The position numbers and the translations under genes were made by a program. Positions 27,777 to 36,345 of a stretch of 64,000 nt of DNA are shown in pieces. Position 1 is the stretch's first letter. The number at the start of each line of letters is the position of its first letter. The DNA is from Bradyrhizobium diversitatis (lineage in GTDB: Bacteria > Pseudomonadota > Alphaproteobacteria > Rhizobiales > Xanthobacteraceae), in contig NZ_JACEGD010000004.1 of NCBI RefSeq assembly GCF_016031635.1, positions 1 through 64,000 on the forward strand. Reading direction: 5' to 3'. The notes under the pieces were generated by a model. That model saw only the letters and a program-made list of their open reading frames with translations, ran no database searches and had not been told where the DNA came from.

Positions 27777-28586
27777 TCACCCGATCATGGCGCGCGCGAC
27801 GTCGAGAAGCGCCGCCTTCACATCGACGTCGTCGGTCAGCGGCTCGATCATGCCGGCCAGCACGGCGTCGGCGATCGGTGTACCAGCGGCAATCAGCGTC
27901 GCGCAATAGACGACCAGCCGGGTGGAGACGCCCTCCTCCAGATCGTGGCCCTTCAGCGCGCGCAGCCGGCCGGCCAGCCCGACCAGCGGCCGCACGCGCT
28001 CCGGCGACAGCCCGCTTTCGGTGGACACGACGGCGATTTCCTGCTCGGACGGCAGGAAGCCGAATTCGACGGCGACGAAGCGCTGCCGCGTCGAGGGCTT
28101 GAGCGCCTTCAGCAGCGTCTGATAGCCGGGATTGTAGGAGACCACGAGCATGAAGCTCTTCGGCGCCGCGAGCTCCTCGCCGGTGCGCTCCAGAGGCAGG
28201 ATGCGGCGATCGTCAGTCAGGGGATGCAGCACCACCGTGACGTCCTTGCGCGCTTCCACGACCTCGTCGAGGTAGCAGATGCCGCCCTCGCGCACCGCGC
28301 GCGTCAGCGGACCGTCGGTCCATACCGTGTCGCCGCCCCGCAACAGATAGCGACCGGTGAGATCGGCGGCGGTGAGATCGTCGTGGCAGGCGACGGTGTG
28401 GAGCGGCAATCCGAGCCGCGCCGCCATATGCGCGACGAAGCGCGTCTTGCCGCAGCCGGTCGGCCCCTTCAGCAGGACCGGCAGCTGATGCCGCCAGGCG
28501 TGCTCAAACAGCGCGCATTCGTTGCCGCTTGCGACATAGGCCGGCAGCTCGGGCGCCGACGTCACCGTGTGAAGGGCAGCTTTCAT
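27777..28586 (-). CDS. norQ: MoxR-type ATPase NorQ
   Basis: The product is 269 aa. Walker A is GPTGCGKT at 41-48 and Walker B is CYLDEVVEA around 105-112. The layout (ALFEHAWRHQLPVLLK and RYLLRGGDTVW) matches NorQ/CbbQ proteins. It assists maturation of NO reductase with NorD. I chose the ATG at 28586 (MKAALHTVTSAPELP), since the frame is open to 28652 but would overlap norB. It sits 62 bp after norB. Confidence 0.93.
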   Translation of the reverse strand: MKAALHTVTSAPELPAYVASGNECALFEHAWRHQLPVLLKGPTGCGKTRFVAHMAARLGLPLHTVACHDDLTAADLTGRYLLRGGDTVWTDGPLTRAVREGGICYLDEVVEARKDVTVVLHPLTDDRRILPLERTGEELAAPKSFMLVVSYNPGYQTLLKALKPSTRQRFVAVEFGFLPSEQEIAVVSTESGLSPERVRPLVGLAGRLRALKGHDLEEGVSTRLVVYCATLIAAGTPIADAVLAGMIEPLTDDVDVKAALLDVARAMIG

Positions 28587-28648
28587 GATGTTTCTCCGGA
28601 CCTTCCAGGAAGCTGGCGGCCGCGGCGAACCGCGGCCGCCGATTGCAT

Positions 28649-29995
28649 TCATTCAGCCGGCTGCAGCGCGCCGGGGATGACCGCCTGCTTGGCGCGACCG
28701 GGCACCAGCACGGCCCAGACGAACATCAGCGCGGAGATCGCGACGAATACGCCTGAGCCGAGCCGGACCCAGTAGAACATCGCGAGCTGGTCCTGCACGT
28801 CCATGTAGCTCTGGCCGAGCACGCGCTGGAGATGGACCTGGACCACGCCGGCGAAGGTCAGCGCGAAGGTCATCACCATCATGGCCGTGCACATGATCCA
28901 GAAGCTCGCCATGGAGAGCCACTGGTTGTAGGGCGCGCGTCCCCTGATCTGCGGGATCGCATAGGCCATGACGGAAAGATTGAGCATCACATAGGCGCCG
29001 AAAAAGGCGAGATGGCCGTGCGCCGCGGTGACCTGGGTGCCGTGGGTGTAGTAGTTCACCGAGGACAGCGTGTGCAGGAAGCCCCAGACGCCGGCGCCGA
29101 GAAAGGCCATCACCGAGCAGCCGACCGACCACAGCAGCGCAGCGCGGTTCGGATGCTTGCGGCCGGCCTTCCATGTCATCTGCACCGTGAAGATCACCAT
29201 CGTGAAGAACGGTGCCACCTCGAGCGTGGAGAACAGCGAGCCGATCCACTGCCAGTAGCCGGGCGCGCCGATCCAGTAGAAGTGATGGCCCGTGCCGAGA
29301 ATGCCGGAGAACAGCGCAAGGCCGATGATGACGTAGAGCCACTTCTCCACGACCTCGCGGTCGATGCCGTTGAGCTTGATCATGAGATAGGCCAGCACCG
29401 AGGCCATGATCAGCTCCCAGACGCCTTCGACCCAGAGATGGACGACGTACCACCAGTACATTTTGTCGAGCGCGAGGTTCGCCGGATTGTAGAAGGCGAA
29501 CAGGAAGAAGATCGCAACGCCCCACAGGCCGAACAGCAGGATGTTCGTGATCGTGGTCTTGCGGCCCTTCAGTGCCGTCATCGTGACGTTGAACAGGAAC
29601 ATCAGGCAGACGACGACGATGCCGACCTTGATGATGAAGGGCTGCTCGAGGAACTCGCGGCCCTCATGGTAGTGGAAGAGATAGCCGACCACGGCCACCC
29701 CTGCGGCGCCGAAGAACATCCAGAACTGGATCTTTGCCAGCAGCGGGCTGTACAGCTCGGTCTCGGTCTCTTCGGGAAGCAGGAAATAGGTCGCGCCCAT
29801 GAAGCCGATCAGCGACCACACGATCAGCGCGTTGGTGTGGATCATCCTGACGATGTTGAACGGCAGGAGCGTCGCCAGCGTGTTGGGCAGGACGTAGATG
29901 GTTCCGGCGACGAGGCCGAACAGGACCTGCGCGAGGAACAGGGTCAGCGCGCCGTAGAAATACAGCATCGCGACTTTCTGGGTTTGGTATTTCAT
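28649..29995 (-). CDS. norB: Nitric oxide reductase large subunit NorB
   Basis: The product is 448 aa with about 12 membrane segments. The haem/Fe ligands of the haem-copper-type NorB are visible: MIHTNALIVW, WVEGVWELIMAS, GHHFYWIG, and AAHGHLAFFGAY. The last carries the HxH haem pair. It is the catalytic subunit of cNor, reducing NO to N2O at the inner membrane, and pairs with NorC, encoded 40 bp upstream. No frameshift or missing ligand was seen. Confidence 0.96.
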   Translation of the reverse strand: MKYQTQKVAMLYFYGALTLFLAQVLFGLVAGTIYVLPNTLATLLPFNIVRMIHTNALIVWSLIGFMGATYFLLPEETETELYSPLLAKIQFWMFFGAAGVAVVGYLFHYHEGREFLEQPFIIKVGIVVVCLMFLFNVTMTALKGRKTTITNILLFGLWGVAIFFLFAFYNPANLALDKMYWWYVVHLWVEGVWELIMASVLAYLMIKLNGIDREVVEKWLYVIIGLALFSGILGTGHHFYWIGAPGYWQWIGSLFSTLEVAPFFTMVIFTVQMTWKAGRKHPNRAALLWSVGCSVMAFLGAGVWGFLHTLSSVNYYTHGTQVTAAHGHLAFFGAYVMLNLSVMAYAIPQIRGRAPYNQWLSMASFWIMCTAMMVMTFALTFAGVVQVHLQRVLGQSYMDVQDQLAMFYWVRLGSGVFVAISALMFVWAVLVPGRAKQAVIPGALQPAE

Positions 29996-30035
29996 CTCGG
30001 ATTCTCTCTGTCTTGGAAGAGGGAAAGCAGCGTGC

Positions 30036-30488
30036 TCAGCCGGCCTTGTTCGGCGGCCATTCCTGGCGCTTGATCTTGCTGGTCCATTGCAGGAAGTCGG
30101 CGAGATCGTCGAGCTCCTGGTCGGTGAGGTCGAACTGTGGCATCTGCCGCCGGCCCGGCGCGCCCGAGGGCTGCGACTGCATCCAGGCCTTCAGTGTCTC
30201 GCGCGCAGCGGCCGGGTCCTCGTTGCCGCCCCAACGATCCCAGACGTTGCCAATTTCGGGGGCGAAATAGGCGCCCTCACCCAGCAGAGTGTGGCAGTTG
30301 ATGCAGGAGTTCTTCTCCCAGACATGCTTGCCGCGGGCGACCGACGACGTCAGCGTCGTGGCGTCGGTCGACGTCGTGGCCATGTAGTAGTGGCTGTGTG
30401 CCGTCAGCCCTATGAAAATGGCGAAGAAGAAGGCCGAGCCGCCGTAGAAGACATTTCGAGCGGCCGACTTGGTCAGGCGTTCAGCCAT
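30036..30488 (-). CDS. norC: Nitric oxide reductase cytochrome c subunit NorC
   Basis: The product is 150 aa. An N-terminal membrane anchor (FYGGSAFFFAIFIGLTAH) is followed by a haem c motif CINCH (NSCINCHTLLGEGAYFAPEI) and a likely Met ligand in RRQMPQFDL. This is the membrane-bound cytochrome c that feeds electrons to NorB. GGAAAGGA lies 6 nt before the ATG at 30488, which I prefer over the TTG two codons earlier. A candidate regulatory palindrome sits 75-88 bp upstream. Confidence 0.95.
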   Translation of the reverse strand: MAERLTKSAARNVFYGGSAFFFAIFIGLTAHSHYYMATTSTDATTLTSSVARGKHVWEKNSCINCHTLLGEGAYFAPEIGNVWDRWGGNEDPAAARETLKAWMQSQPSGAPGRRQMPQFDLTDQELDDLADFLQWTSKIKRQEWPPNKAG

Positions 30489-30562
30489 TGCCAATCCTTT
30501 CCGGTTTGATTCCTGCGAAATCGCGATGGTGTGATTTATTGCCGCTCTGCCCGGCCCGTTCT

Positions 30563-30576
30563 TTGTCAGGGCGCAA
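30563..30576 (-). promoter_or_regulatory. Candidate CRP/FNR-type (NnrR-like) site upstream of norC
   Basis: On the plus strand this reads TTGTC-AGGG-CGCAA and on the minus TTGCG-CCCT-GACAA, a TTG-N8-CAA match to the CRP/FNR superfamily. It lies 75 bp before the norC start, just beyond the norF stop at 30585. The half-site TTGTC is shared with the norE site, which raises my trust. It would give norCBQD a promoter of its own, apart from norEF. Confidence 0.45.
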
Positions 30577-30584
30577 TGAGCGCA

Positions 30585-30851
30585 TCAGATCAGGGCGACG
30601 ATGGCCGAGGCGAGCCAGGCAAGCAGCAGGACGATCAGGATCCAGCTCACGACGAGGCCCCGCCAGAGTGCGGGCACGGCGCGTAGATCCATGAAGTCGA
30701 GCGCGATCCGGTGGCCCTTGAGTGCGGCGAAAGCGAGCAGCAGTGTGTTTCCGAACAGCGGCCGCGGCACCAGCGGCGGCAGCAGGATGGTCGCGAGCGC
30801 GAGGCCGATCAGCATGATCCAGGTCACGTCGATACGATCCGGCATCGTCAT
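30585..30851 (-). CDS. norF: NorF-like small membrane protein
   Basis: The product is 88 aa with three predicted membrane segments (TWIMLIGLALATILLPP, TLLLAFAALKG, VVSWILIVLLLAWLASAIV). It has the size and the GHRIALDFMDLR block of NorF/cytochrome c oxidase subunit IV-like proteins. Its ATG (30851) overlaps the norE stop by 4 bp (ATGA), so the two are probably translated together. NorEF are accessory to NO reductase in denitrifiers. It is too short to classify beyond context and size. Confidence 0.8.
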   Translation of the reverse strand: MTMPDRIDVTWIMLIGLALATILLPPLVPRPLFGNTLLLAFAALKGHRIALDFMDLRAVPALWRGLVVSWILIVLLLAWLASAIVALI

Positions 30852-31423
30852 TTCACCAGATAGAGAATCGGAAACATGACGATCCAGACCAGATCGACCA
30901 TGTGCCAGAAGGCCGTTGCCGTCTCGACGCCCGATATCCCGGCGCGGCCGCAGACCACGGCGAGGATGATAATGCCGAGCCCGACGTGCAGAAGATGAAA
31001 ACCGGTCAGGAGGAAGTAGAGCGTGAAAAAGAGGCTGGTCTCGAGCCCAACCCCGCGCCCGATTTCCTCGGCGTACTCGGCGAGCTTGATCGAGATGAAG
31101 AGGCCGCCGAGCGCCATCGCGCCGAGAAGCCAATATCGTGTCGTTGACCGCTGTCTGTTCCGCGCCGCCCGGGTCGCCCGCGCCGCCGCCCAACCGCTCG
31201 TCACCAGCACGATGGTGTTGAGGCCGGCGAGATGCGAATCCAGCATGGCTTGCCCGGCCGCGAACTCCGCGGGGTGAATCGCGCGGGTGACAGAGAAGGC
31301 GCCGAGGAACAAGCCGAAGGCGACGAGCTCGCTGAAGATCAGCACCCAGATCATGGGATCGCCGGGGAGATCCTGCAGAATTCCCCAGCCTGTTTCCTGC
31401 TGTTCGCACGCGGCCGTCGACAT
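30848..31423 (-). CDS. norE: NorE, cytochrome c oxidase subunit III-like
   Basis: The product is 191 aa with about five membrane spans and the COX III-like blocks WVLIFSELVAFGLFLGAF, SLFFTLYFLLTGFHLLHVGL and WHMVDLVWIVMFPILYL. NorE is an accessory protein of the nor cluster, distantly related to oxidase subunit III but without a known catalytic role. It is the first gene of the operon and overlaps norF by 4 bp. A strong palindrome lies 52-73 bp upstream. Confidence 0.92.
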   Translation of the reverse strand: MSTAACEQQETGWGILQDLPGDPMIWVLIFSELVAFGLFLGAFSVTRAIHPAEFAAGQAMLDSHLAGLNTIVLVTSGWAAARATRAARNRQRSTTRYWLLGAMALGGLFISIKLAEYAEEIGRGVGLETSLFFTLYFLLTGFHLLHVGLGIIILAVVCGRAGISGVETATAFWHMVDLVWIVMFPILYLVK

Positions 31424-31474
31424 CGTCTCTCCGGATCAGGGCACCGGAAAGGCTTAGCTGACCCGTCCAGTTCG

Positions 31475-31496
31475 GAGTTTGTCGGAGGACAAACTC
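31475..31496 (-). promoter_or_regulatory. Candidate CRP/FNR-type (NnrR-like) operator upstream of norE
   Basis: A perfect dyad: GAGTTTGTC at 31475-31483, spacer GGAG, GACAAACTC at 31488-31496. The core TTGTC-N4-GACAA fits the TTG-N8-CAA pattern bound by CRP/FNR-family NO regulators such as NnrR or Dnr. Its centre is about 62 bp before the norE ATG, fitting an activator site near -41.5 with a leader of about 20 nt. No regulator of this type lies next to the cluster. Confidence 0.6.
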
Positions 31497-31595
31497 GCGA
31501 ATTGCCGGGCGTCTGTTTGCGCCGACGCAACGTCCGGCCGGCCGGATCGCGGTACGAACCGGCTCAGGGTTCCCCAGGGAGTGGCGAGTGACGAT

Positions 31596-31751
31596 ATGAG
31601 CGACGCACAAATCGGACTGATGACGGCGACTCCCATCATCATCGCCTTCGCCATCGCGCTCCGGCGAATGGGGGTGCTGTCGACGGTGGCAACCGTATCG
31701 GCGGTGAGCCTCTCCGTCGCGATCGCGACGGTCCTGTTCACGACACAGTAA
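31596..31751 (+). CDS. Possible small membrane protein
   Basis: The 51-aa frame starts at an ATG preceded by a weak GGCGAG. It contains two hydrophobic stretches (LMTATPIIIAFAIALRRMG, then a Val/Ser/Ala-rich segment ending VLFTTQ). No family is recognised. It sits between the norE promoter and the response-regulator gene. It could be chance, since such frames are common in GC-rich DNA. Confidence 0.3.
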   Translation: MSDAQIGLMTATPIIIAFAIALRRMGVLSTVATVSAVSLSVAIATVLFTTQ

Positions 31752-31944
31752 CGACATCGATGTTGGACCGCAGCCCGGATGGAGCGCGGCGTCGTCCACA
31801 GATCATTGAAATTGCGCCAAATAGCTTTTCTTGCTGCGAAACGAATTCAAACCATTGACTTCCACGGCGGGAACTCAAAACTCCAAATCCAGGAGCGCCT
31901 GACGCAGCCAAGAGCAAGCAAAGGCCAGCTTGTCAGGAGAGCAG

Positions 31945-32565
31945 TTGTCGGGAATTGTCTACATCGTCGATGAGGACGCCTCGTTTCGGACAGAGATCCA
32001 ACGCCAACTGGAGAAGAGCGGATACCGCGTGGTCGCCTATGAATCGGCGGAGCGCGTATTGGAGCAGCGGCCCGACGAAAACGAACCCGGCTGCATTCTC
32101 CTCGATGTTCGGATGTCCGGCTTGAGCGGACCGGCGCTCCAAAGCCGCTTGCTGGAAGACGGCTCAGCTCTCCCGATCGTGTTTCTAGCCGACCATTTCG
32201 ACGTCAGCACGATCGTCAAGGCCATCAAGGCTGGCGCCGAAGACTTCCTGGTCAAGAGTGTCCAGTCGGACCAGCTCCTTCCCGCAGTCGAGCGTGCCCT
32301 CGCGCGTCACTGGTCATCGCTCTTGGCCAATCGTGAATTCGACACTCTGCGAAGTCGGCTTGCAACCCTGACCCCGCGCGAACGACAGGTGTTTGTCCTT
32401 GTTGTTGGCGGCAAGCTCAGCAAGCAGGTGGCTTACGAGCTTGGAACGTCGGTACGGACGATCAAGGCGCACCGCAAGAAGGTGATGGAGAAAATGAGAG
32501 CTGGAAGTCTGGCTGAACTTGTATCGTTCGGCGAACGGCTGGGCGTCAGCACGCATGACGACTGA
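31945..32565 (+). CDS. FixJ/NarL-type response regulator (orphan)
   Basis: The product is about 206 aa. The receiver domain reads VYIVDEDASFRTEIQRQL, with the phosphoacceptor Asp54 in ILLDVRM and the Lys in DFLVKSV. The C-terminal LuxR-type HTH is TLTPRERQVFVLVVGG, then LGTSVRTIKAHRKKVMEKM. I chose a TTG start at 31945, with AGGAG 5 nt upstream; another TTG lies at 31930. No histidine kinase lies beside it, so its partner is elsewhere. It stands divergent from norE, but a link to NO control is only positional. Confidence 0.85.
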   Translation: MSGIVYIVDEDASFRTEIQRQLEKSGYRVVAYESAERVLEQRPDENEPGCILLDVRMSGLSGPALQSRLLEDGSALPIVFLADHFDVSTIVKAIKAGAEDFLVKSVQSDQLLPAVERALARHWSSLLANREFDTLRSRLATLTPRERQVFVLVVGGKLSKQVAYELGTSVRTIKAHRKKVMEKMRAGSLAELVSFGERLGVSTHDD

Positions 32566-32581
32566 TGTATCTGATGCAACG

Positions 32582-33472
32582 CTATGGCAAGCCCGAACCG
32601 GTTTCCCGCCGGAAAACCGTCGGTGCAACACCAACGAACCTCCGGAAGACCCGGTTCAATTGAGGCGTATCGCTAAACCCTACCGCAAGTGCCACGTCTC
32701 CGAGCGAAAGCCCGCGCGTCGACAGCAGCCTTTTCGCACGGCGAATCCTCTCGGACAGGACATATTGGTAGGGTGGAAGCCCAACCGCTTCCTTGAATGC
32801 CCTGATGAAGTGATAGGGGCTCAGCCCAGCCACGCCCGCCAAGTCGGATATCGAAATTTCGCTCGCGATCTGGGCATCGACAAACTCCTGAACCAGCCTG
32901 AGCTGACGTGCAGTCAGACCTCCCCGAACCCGGTTCGGACGCGATCGCCCCGTGTCGGCGGCGTGTCGCAGTTCCCACAAAAGCAAAAGCCCGAGTGTCT
33001 CCGCATAGGCATGGTCGTTTATGCCGGAGCCATCGACGACTCCTTGAAGCTTTCGGAGCGTCGCTTTGATATTGTCGTTCTCGAAATAGAGCGACGGAGG
33101 CATTTTCGAGATTCCATCGACATCCACAACTGAATTGGGCGGGGTGAGATGCACAGCAAAGACAGACGAGGTGCCGCCCTCGAAACGATTCCAGCCCTGC
33201 ACCGAAGATCCGATCGGTGCGAAGGTCAGCCTGTCGCGAAGGTCAGTTCGTGTTGACCGGCTCCCTCCATCAATCGTCGTCTCTCCGTCGGAGCGAACAG
33301 AATCATGCAACGCCAGGAAAGCCGAATCTCCCCCGACGCGAAACTCCAGCTCCGTGCGCCAAAAGCGGTGGAGTTCGGCAGAGAACCAGGTCCACGACGT
33401 CCGTTTGGTCAAGGCGCGAGAGCGCGTCCCAGCGTGTCGCTGATGCCATTCGAGCTTACCGGGTGGCTCCAA
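32582..33472 (-). CDS. AraC-family transcriptional regulator
   Basis: The product is 296 aa. The C-terminal double HTH is clear: EISISDLAGVAGLSPYHFIR, then PYQYVLSERIRRAKRLL, then LSLGDVALAVGFSDTPQLNR. The N-terminal part is a cupin-like sensor without clear ligands. It is convergent with the response regulator (17 bp gap) and lies 82 bp beyond the gguB stop. No target is evident. Confidence 0.87.
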   Translation of the reverse strand: MEPPGKLEWHQRHAGTRSRALTKRTSWTWFSAELHRFWRTELEFRVGGDSAFLALHDSVRSDGETTIDGGSRSTRTDLRDRLTFAPIGSSVQGWNRFEGGTSSVFAVHLTPPNSVVDVDGISKMPPSLYFENDNIKATLRKLQGVVDGSGINDHAYAETLGLLLLWELRHAADTGRSRPNRVRGGLTARQLRLVQEFVDAQIASEISISDLAGVAGLSPYHFIRAFKEAVGLPPYQYVLSERIRRAKRLLSTRGLSLGDVALAVGFSDTPQLNRVFRRFVGVAPTVFRRETGSGLP

Positions 33473-33554
33473 GATCTTCCTCCAAGAGATATCGCTTGCT
33501 TCGGGCGACGCGAATGCGCGCGCCTATCGCAACCTTCCGGATAGCTTCGACGAG

Positions 33555-34745
33555 CTACCGCCGCTGGTTGTACACGTCGATGCACACTGCCCCCAGCAGC
33601 ACCAGGCCCTTGATCACCTGCTGATAGTCGATGCCGATGCCGAGAATGGACATGCCGTTGTTCATCACGCCCATGATCATGGCGCCGACCACGGCGCCGC
33701 CGACGCGCCCGACGCCGCCATAGGCCGAGGCGCCGCCGATGAAGCAGGCCGCGATGACGTCGAGTTCGAAGCCGAGACCCGCTTTGGGCGTCGCGGTGTT
33801 GAGGCGCGCGGCGAAGACGAGGCCAGCGAGCGCGGCAAGCACGCCCATGTTGACGAATGTCAGGAACGTCAGTCGCTCGGTCTTGATGCCCGACAGGCTC
33901 GCCGCCTTGGCGTTGCCGCCGACCGCGTAGATCTGCCGCCCAATCACGGTGCGGCGGGTCACGAAGCCGTAAAGCGCGATCAGCGCAGTCATGATCACAA
34001 GCACATTGGGCAGGCCGCGATGCGAGGCGATCAGATAGGTGAAATAGAGCACGGCGCAGGCGAGCAAAATGCTCTTGCCGAGGAAGAACGCATAGGGCTC
34101 GACCTCGATGCCGTGCGACTGCTCGCGCGACCTTCCCTTGGCACTGGTATAGACGAGCCCGAGCGCCAGCACGGCGCCGATCAGCATGGATGTCGGATGC
34201 AGCGTGCCGGCCTCGGGCAGCAGTTCCGGAATGAAGCCGGAGGACAATTTCTGGAAGGTGGCCGGGAACGGCCCGAGCGACTGGCCCTGCAGCACCGCGA
34301 GCGCAAGACCCTTGAACACCAGCATCCCCGCCAAGGTGACGATGAAGGACGGGATCTTGAAATAGGCCACCCAATAGCCCTGCGCAGCGCCGATGGCGGC
34401 ACCGACCAGAAGGCAGGCGATGAACGCAAGCGTGTAGTCGACCTTGTAGATCACCATCAGCACCGCGGCCACGGCGCCGATGAAGCCCGCGACCGAACCG
34501 ACCGAGAGGTCGATATGGCCGGTGACGATGACCAGCAGCATGCCGAGCGCCATGATGACGATATAGCTGTTCTGCAGCACCAGGTTGGTGAGGTTGAGCG
34601 GCTGCAGCAGCGTGCCGCCAGTCACGACCTGGAAGAACAGCATGATCGCGATCAGCGACATCAGCATGCCGTAATTGCGCAGATTGTTCTTGATGAAGCT
34701 GCCGTGCCGGCGCTCCTCGGACAGCGACACCGTCTTGTCGGTCAT
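33555..34745 (-). CDS. gguB: Sugar ABC permease GguB/MmsB type
   Basis: The product is 396 aa with about ten membrane spans. It has the CUT2 permease core (VTGHIDLSVGSVAGFIGAVA), the substrate-region FIGGASAYGGVGRVGGAVVG block, and the MmsB/GguB length, longer than usual RbsC-type permeases (about 330 aa). It overlaps the ATPase gene by 4 bp. With ChvE and GguA it would import galactose, arabinose, xylose or glucose in the Rhizobiales pattern. Its stop lies 82 bp from the AraC gene. Confidence 0.87.
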   Translation of the reverse strand: MTDKTVSLSEERRHGSFIKNNLRNYGMLMSLIAIMLFFQVVTGGTLLQPLNLTNLVLQNSYIVIMALGMLLVIVTGHIDLSVGSVAGFIGAVAAVLMVIYKVDYTLAFIACLLVGAAIGAAQGYWVAYFKIPSFIVTLAGMLVFKGLALAVLQGQSLGPFPATFQKLSSGFIPELLPEAGTLHPTSMLIGAVLALGLVYTSAKGRSREQSHGIEVEPYAFFLGKSILLACAVLYFTYLIASHRGLPNVLVIMTALIALYGFVTRRTVIGRQIYAVGGNAKAASLSGIKTERLTFLTFVNMGVLAALAGLVFAARLNTATPKAGLGFELDVIAACFIGGASAYGGVGRVGGAVVGAMIMGVMNNGMSILGIGIDYQQVIKGLVLLGAVCIDVYNQRR

Positions 34746-36319
34746 GGCTGCGATCCTCCCATCTCCGCGGCCTCAGGCACGCCGCTTCCATTGCTTCGTT
34801 GGTTGCGCATGATGGCGCGCATGATCTTTTCCTGCGTCGCCTCGGGTCCCTTGAATTCCCCGACGAAGGCGCCATCGTTCATGACGCAGATGCGGTCGCA
34901 GATGCCGAGCAGCTCGGGCATCTCCGAGGAGATCACCACGACGCCGCGGCCGGCCTCCGCCAGCTCGTTGATGATACAGTAAATCTCGTATTTGGCACCG
35001 ACGTCGATGCCCCTTGTCGGCTCGTCCAGGATCAGCACCTTAGGGTCGGTCATCAGCCATTTCGACAGCACCACCTTCTGCTGGTTGCCGCCGGAGAGCT
35101 GGCCGGTCTCCTGGTAGACGTCGGAGCAGCGGATGCGCATGCGGCTGCGGTAGTCGCTGGCGACCTTCAGCTCGGCGATGTCGTCGATCACCCTCCTGGG
35201 TGCGATCTGGTCGAGGCTGGCGAGCGTGATGTTCTTGCGGACGTCGTCAGCGAGGATCAGGCCGAGCTGCTTGCGGTCCTCGGTGACATAGGCGAGGCCG
35301 GCGTCGATCGCGGCTGCGACGCTCGGCAGCACCATCTCCCTGCCTTCGAGCCGGAGAGAGCCGCTGATCGTTGTGCCCCAGGAGCGGCCGAACAGGCTCA
35401 TGGCGAATTCGGTGCGGCCGGCCCCCATCAGGCCCGCGATGCCCACGACCTCGCCTCGCCTGACGCTGAAATTGACGTTCTTGATCACCTGTCGTTCGGG
35501 ATGGATGGGGTGATAGACCGACCAGTTCTCGACGTCGAGCACCGGTTCGCCGATCTTCGCGCTGCGCTCCGGGAAGCGGTGCGCGAGATCGCGGTTCACC
35601 ATGCTGCTGATGATGCGATCCTCCTGGATCGGCTCGGCGTGACAGTCGATGCTGTCGACGGTACGGCCGTCGCGCAGCACCGTGATGTGGTCGGCGACCT
35701 TGGCAACCTCGTTCAGCTTGTGCGAGATCAGGATCGAGCCGATGCCCTGCTCACGGAATGTCATCAGGCGTTCGAGCAGCGCGGCGCTGTCGGCTTCGTT
35801 GAGGCTCGCCGTCGGCTCGTCCAGGATCAGCATGCGCACACGCTTGGACAGCGCTTTCGCAATTTCGACGAGCTGCTGCTTGCCAACGCCGAGATCCGTG
35901 ATCAGCGTATCGGGGGACTCCTTCAGGCCGACCTGCGCCAGCAGCTCGCGCGTGCGCCGGTAGACCTCGTCGCGATCGATCACCCCGAGCTTCGACGGCG
36001 GATGCGACAGGAAGATGTTCTCCGCGATCGACATCAGCGGGATCAGCGCCAGCTCCTGGTGAATGATGATGATGCCGAGCGCCTCGGAATCGTTGATGTC
36101 GCGGAAGCGCCGCTCCTCGCCTTCGAAGATGATGGTGCCCTCGTAGCTGCCATGCGGATAGACCCCGCTCAGCACCTTCATCAGCGTCGACTTGCCGGCG
36201 CCGTTCTCGCCGACGAGGGCGTGGATCTGCCCGGCCTCGACCTGAAAGTTGACGTCGCGCAGCGCCTGCACACCGGCAAAGCTCTTGCTGACGTTGCGCA
36301 TCTCCAGCATTGCGGTCAT
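34742..36319 (-). CDS. gguA: Sugar ABC transporter ATPase GguA/MmsA type
   Basis: The product is 525 aa with two ATPase halves. The first has Walker A GENGAGKST at about 37-45; the second has a degenerate Walker A (GLMGAGRTE) and the signature QLSGGNQQKVVLSKWL. This is the duplicated CUT2 ATPase. AAGGGA lies 9 nt before the ATG at 36319; MLEMRNV at 36310 is an alternative. It overlaps gguB by 4 bp and is followed upstream by a palindromic repeat and chvE. Confidence 0.88.
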   Translation of the reverse strand: MTAMLEMRNVSKSFAGVQALRDVNFQVEAGQIHALVGENGAGKSTLMKVLSGVYPHGSYEGTIIFEGEERRFRDINDSEALGIIIIHQELALIPLMSIAENIFLSHPPSKLGVIDRDEVYRRTRELLAQVGLKESPDTLITDLGVGKQQLVEIAKALSKRVRMLILDEPTASLNEADSAALLERLMTFREQGIGSILISHKLNEVAKVADHITVLRDGRTVDSIDCHAEPIQEDRIISSMVNRDLAHRFPERSAKIGEPVLDVENWSVYHPIHPERQVIKNVNFSVRRGEVVGIAGLMGAGRTEFAMSLFGRSWGTTISGSLRLEGREMVLPSVAAAIDAGLAYVTEDRKQLGLILADDVRKNITLASLDQIAPRRVIDDIAELKVASDYRSRMRIRCSDVYQETGQLSGGNQQKVVLSKWLMTDPKVLILDEPTRGIDVGAKYEIYCIINELAEAGRGVVVISSEMPELLGICDRICVMNDGAFVGEFKGPEATQEKIMRAIMRNQRSNGSGVPEAAEMGGSQP

Positions 36320-36345
36320 GGCATCATGTCCCTTGGTCGCTAACT

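Noticed and set aside
31811..31824. TTGCGCCAAATAGC as a CRP/FNR site near the response regulator
   Set aside because: The second half does not end in CAA, so it fails TTG-N8-CAA.
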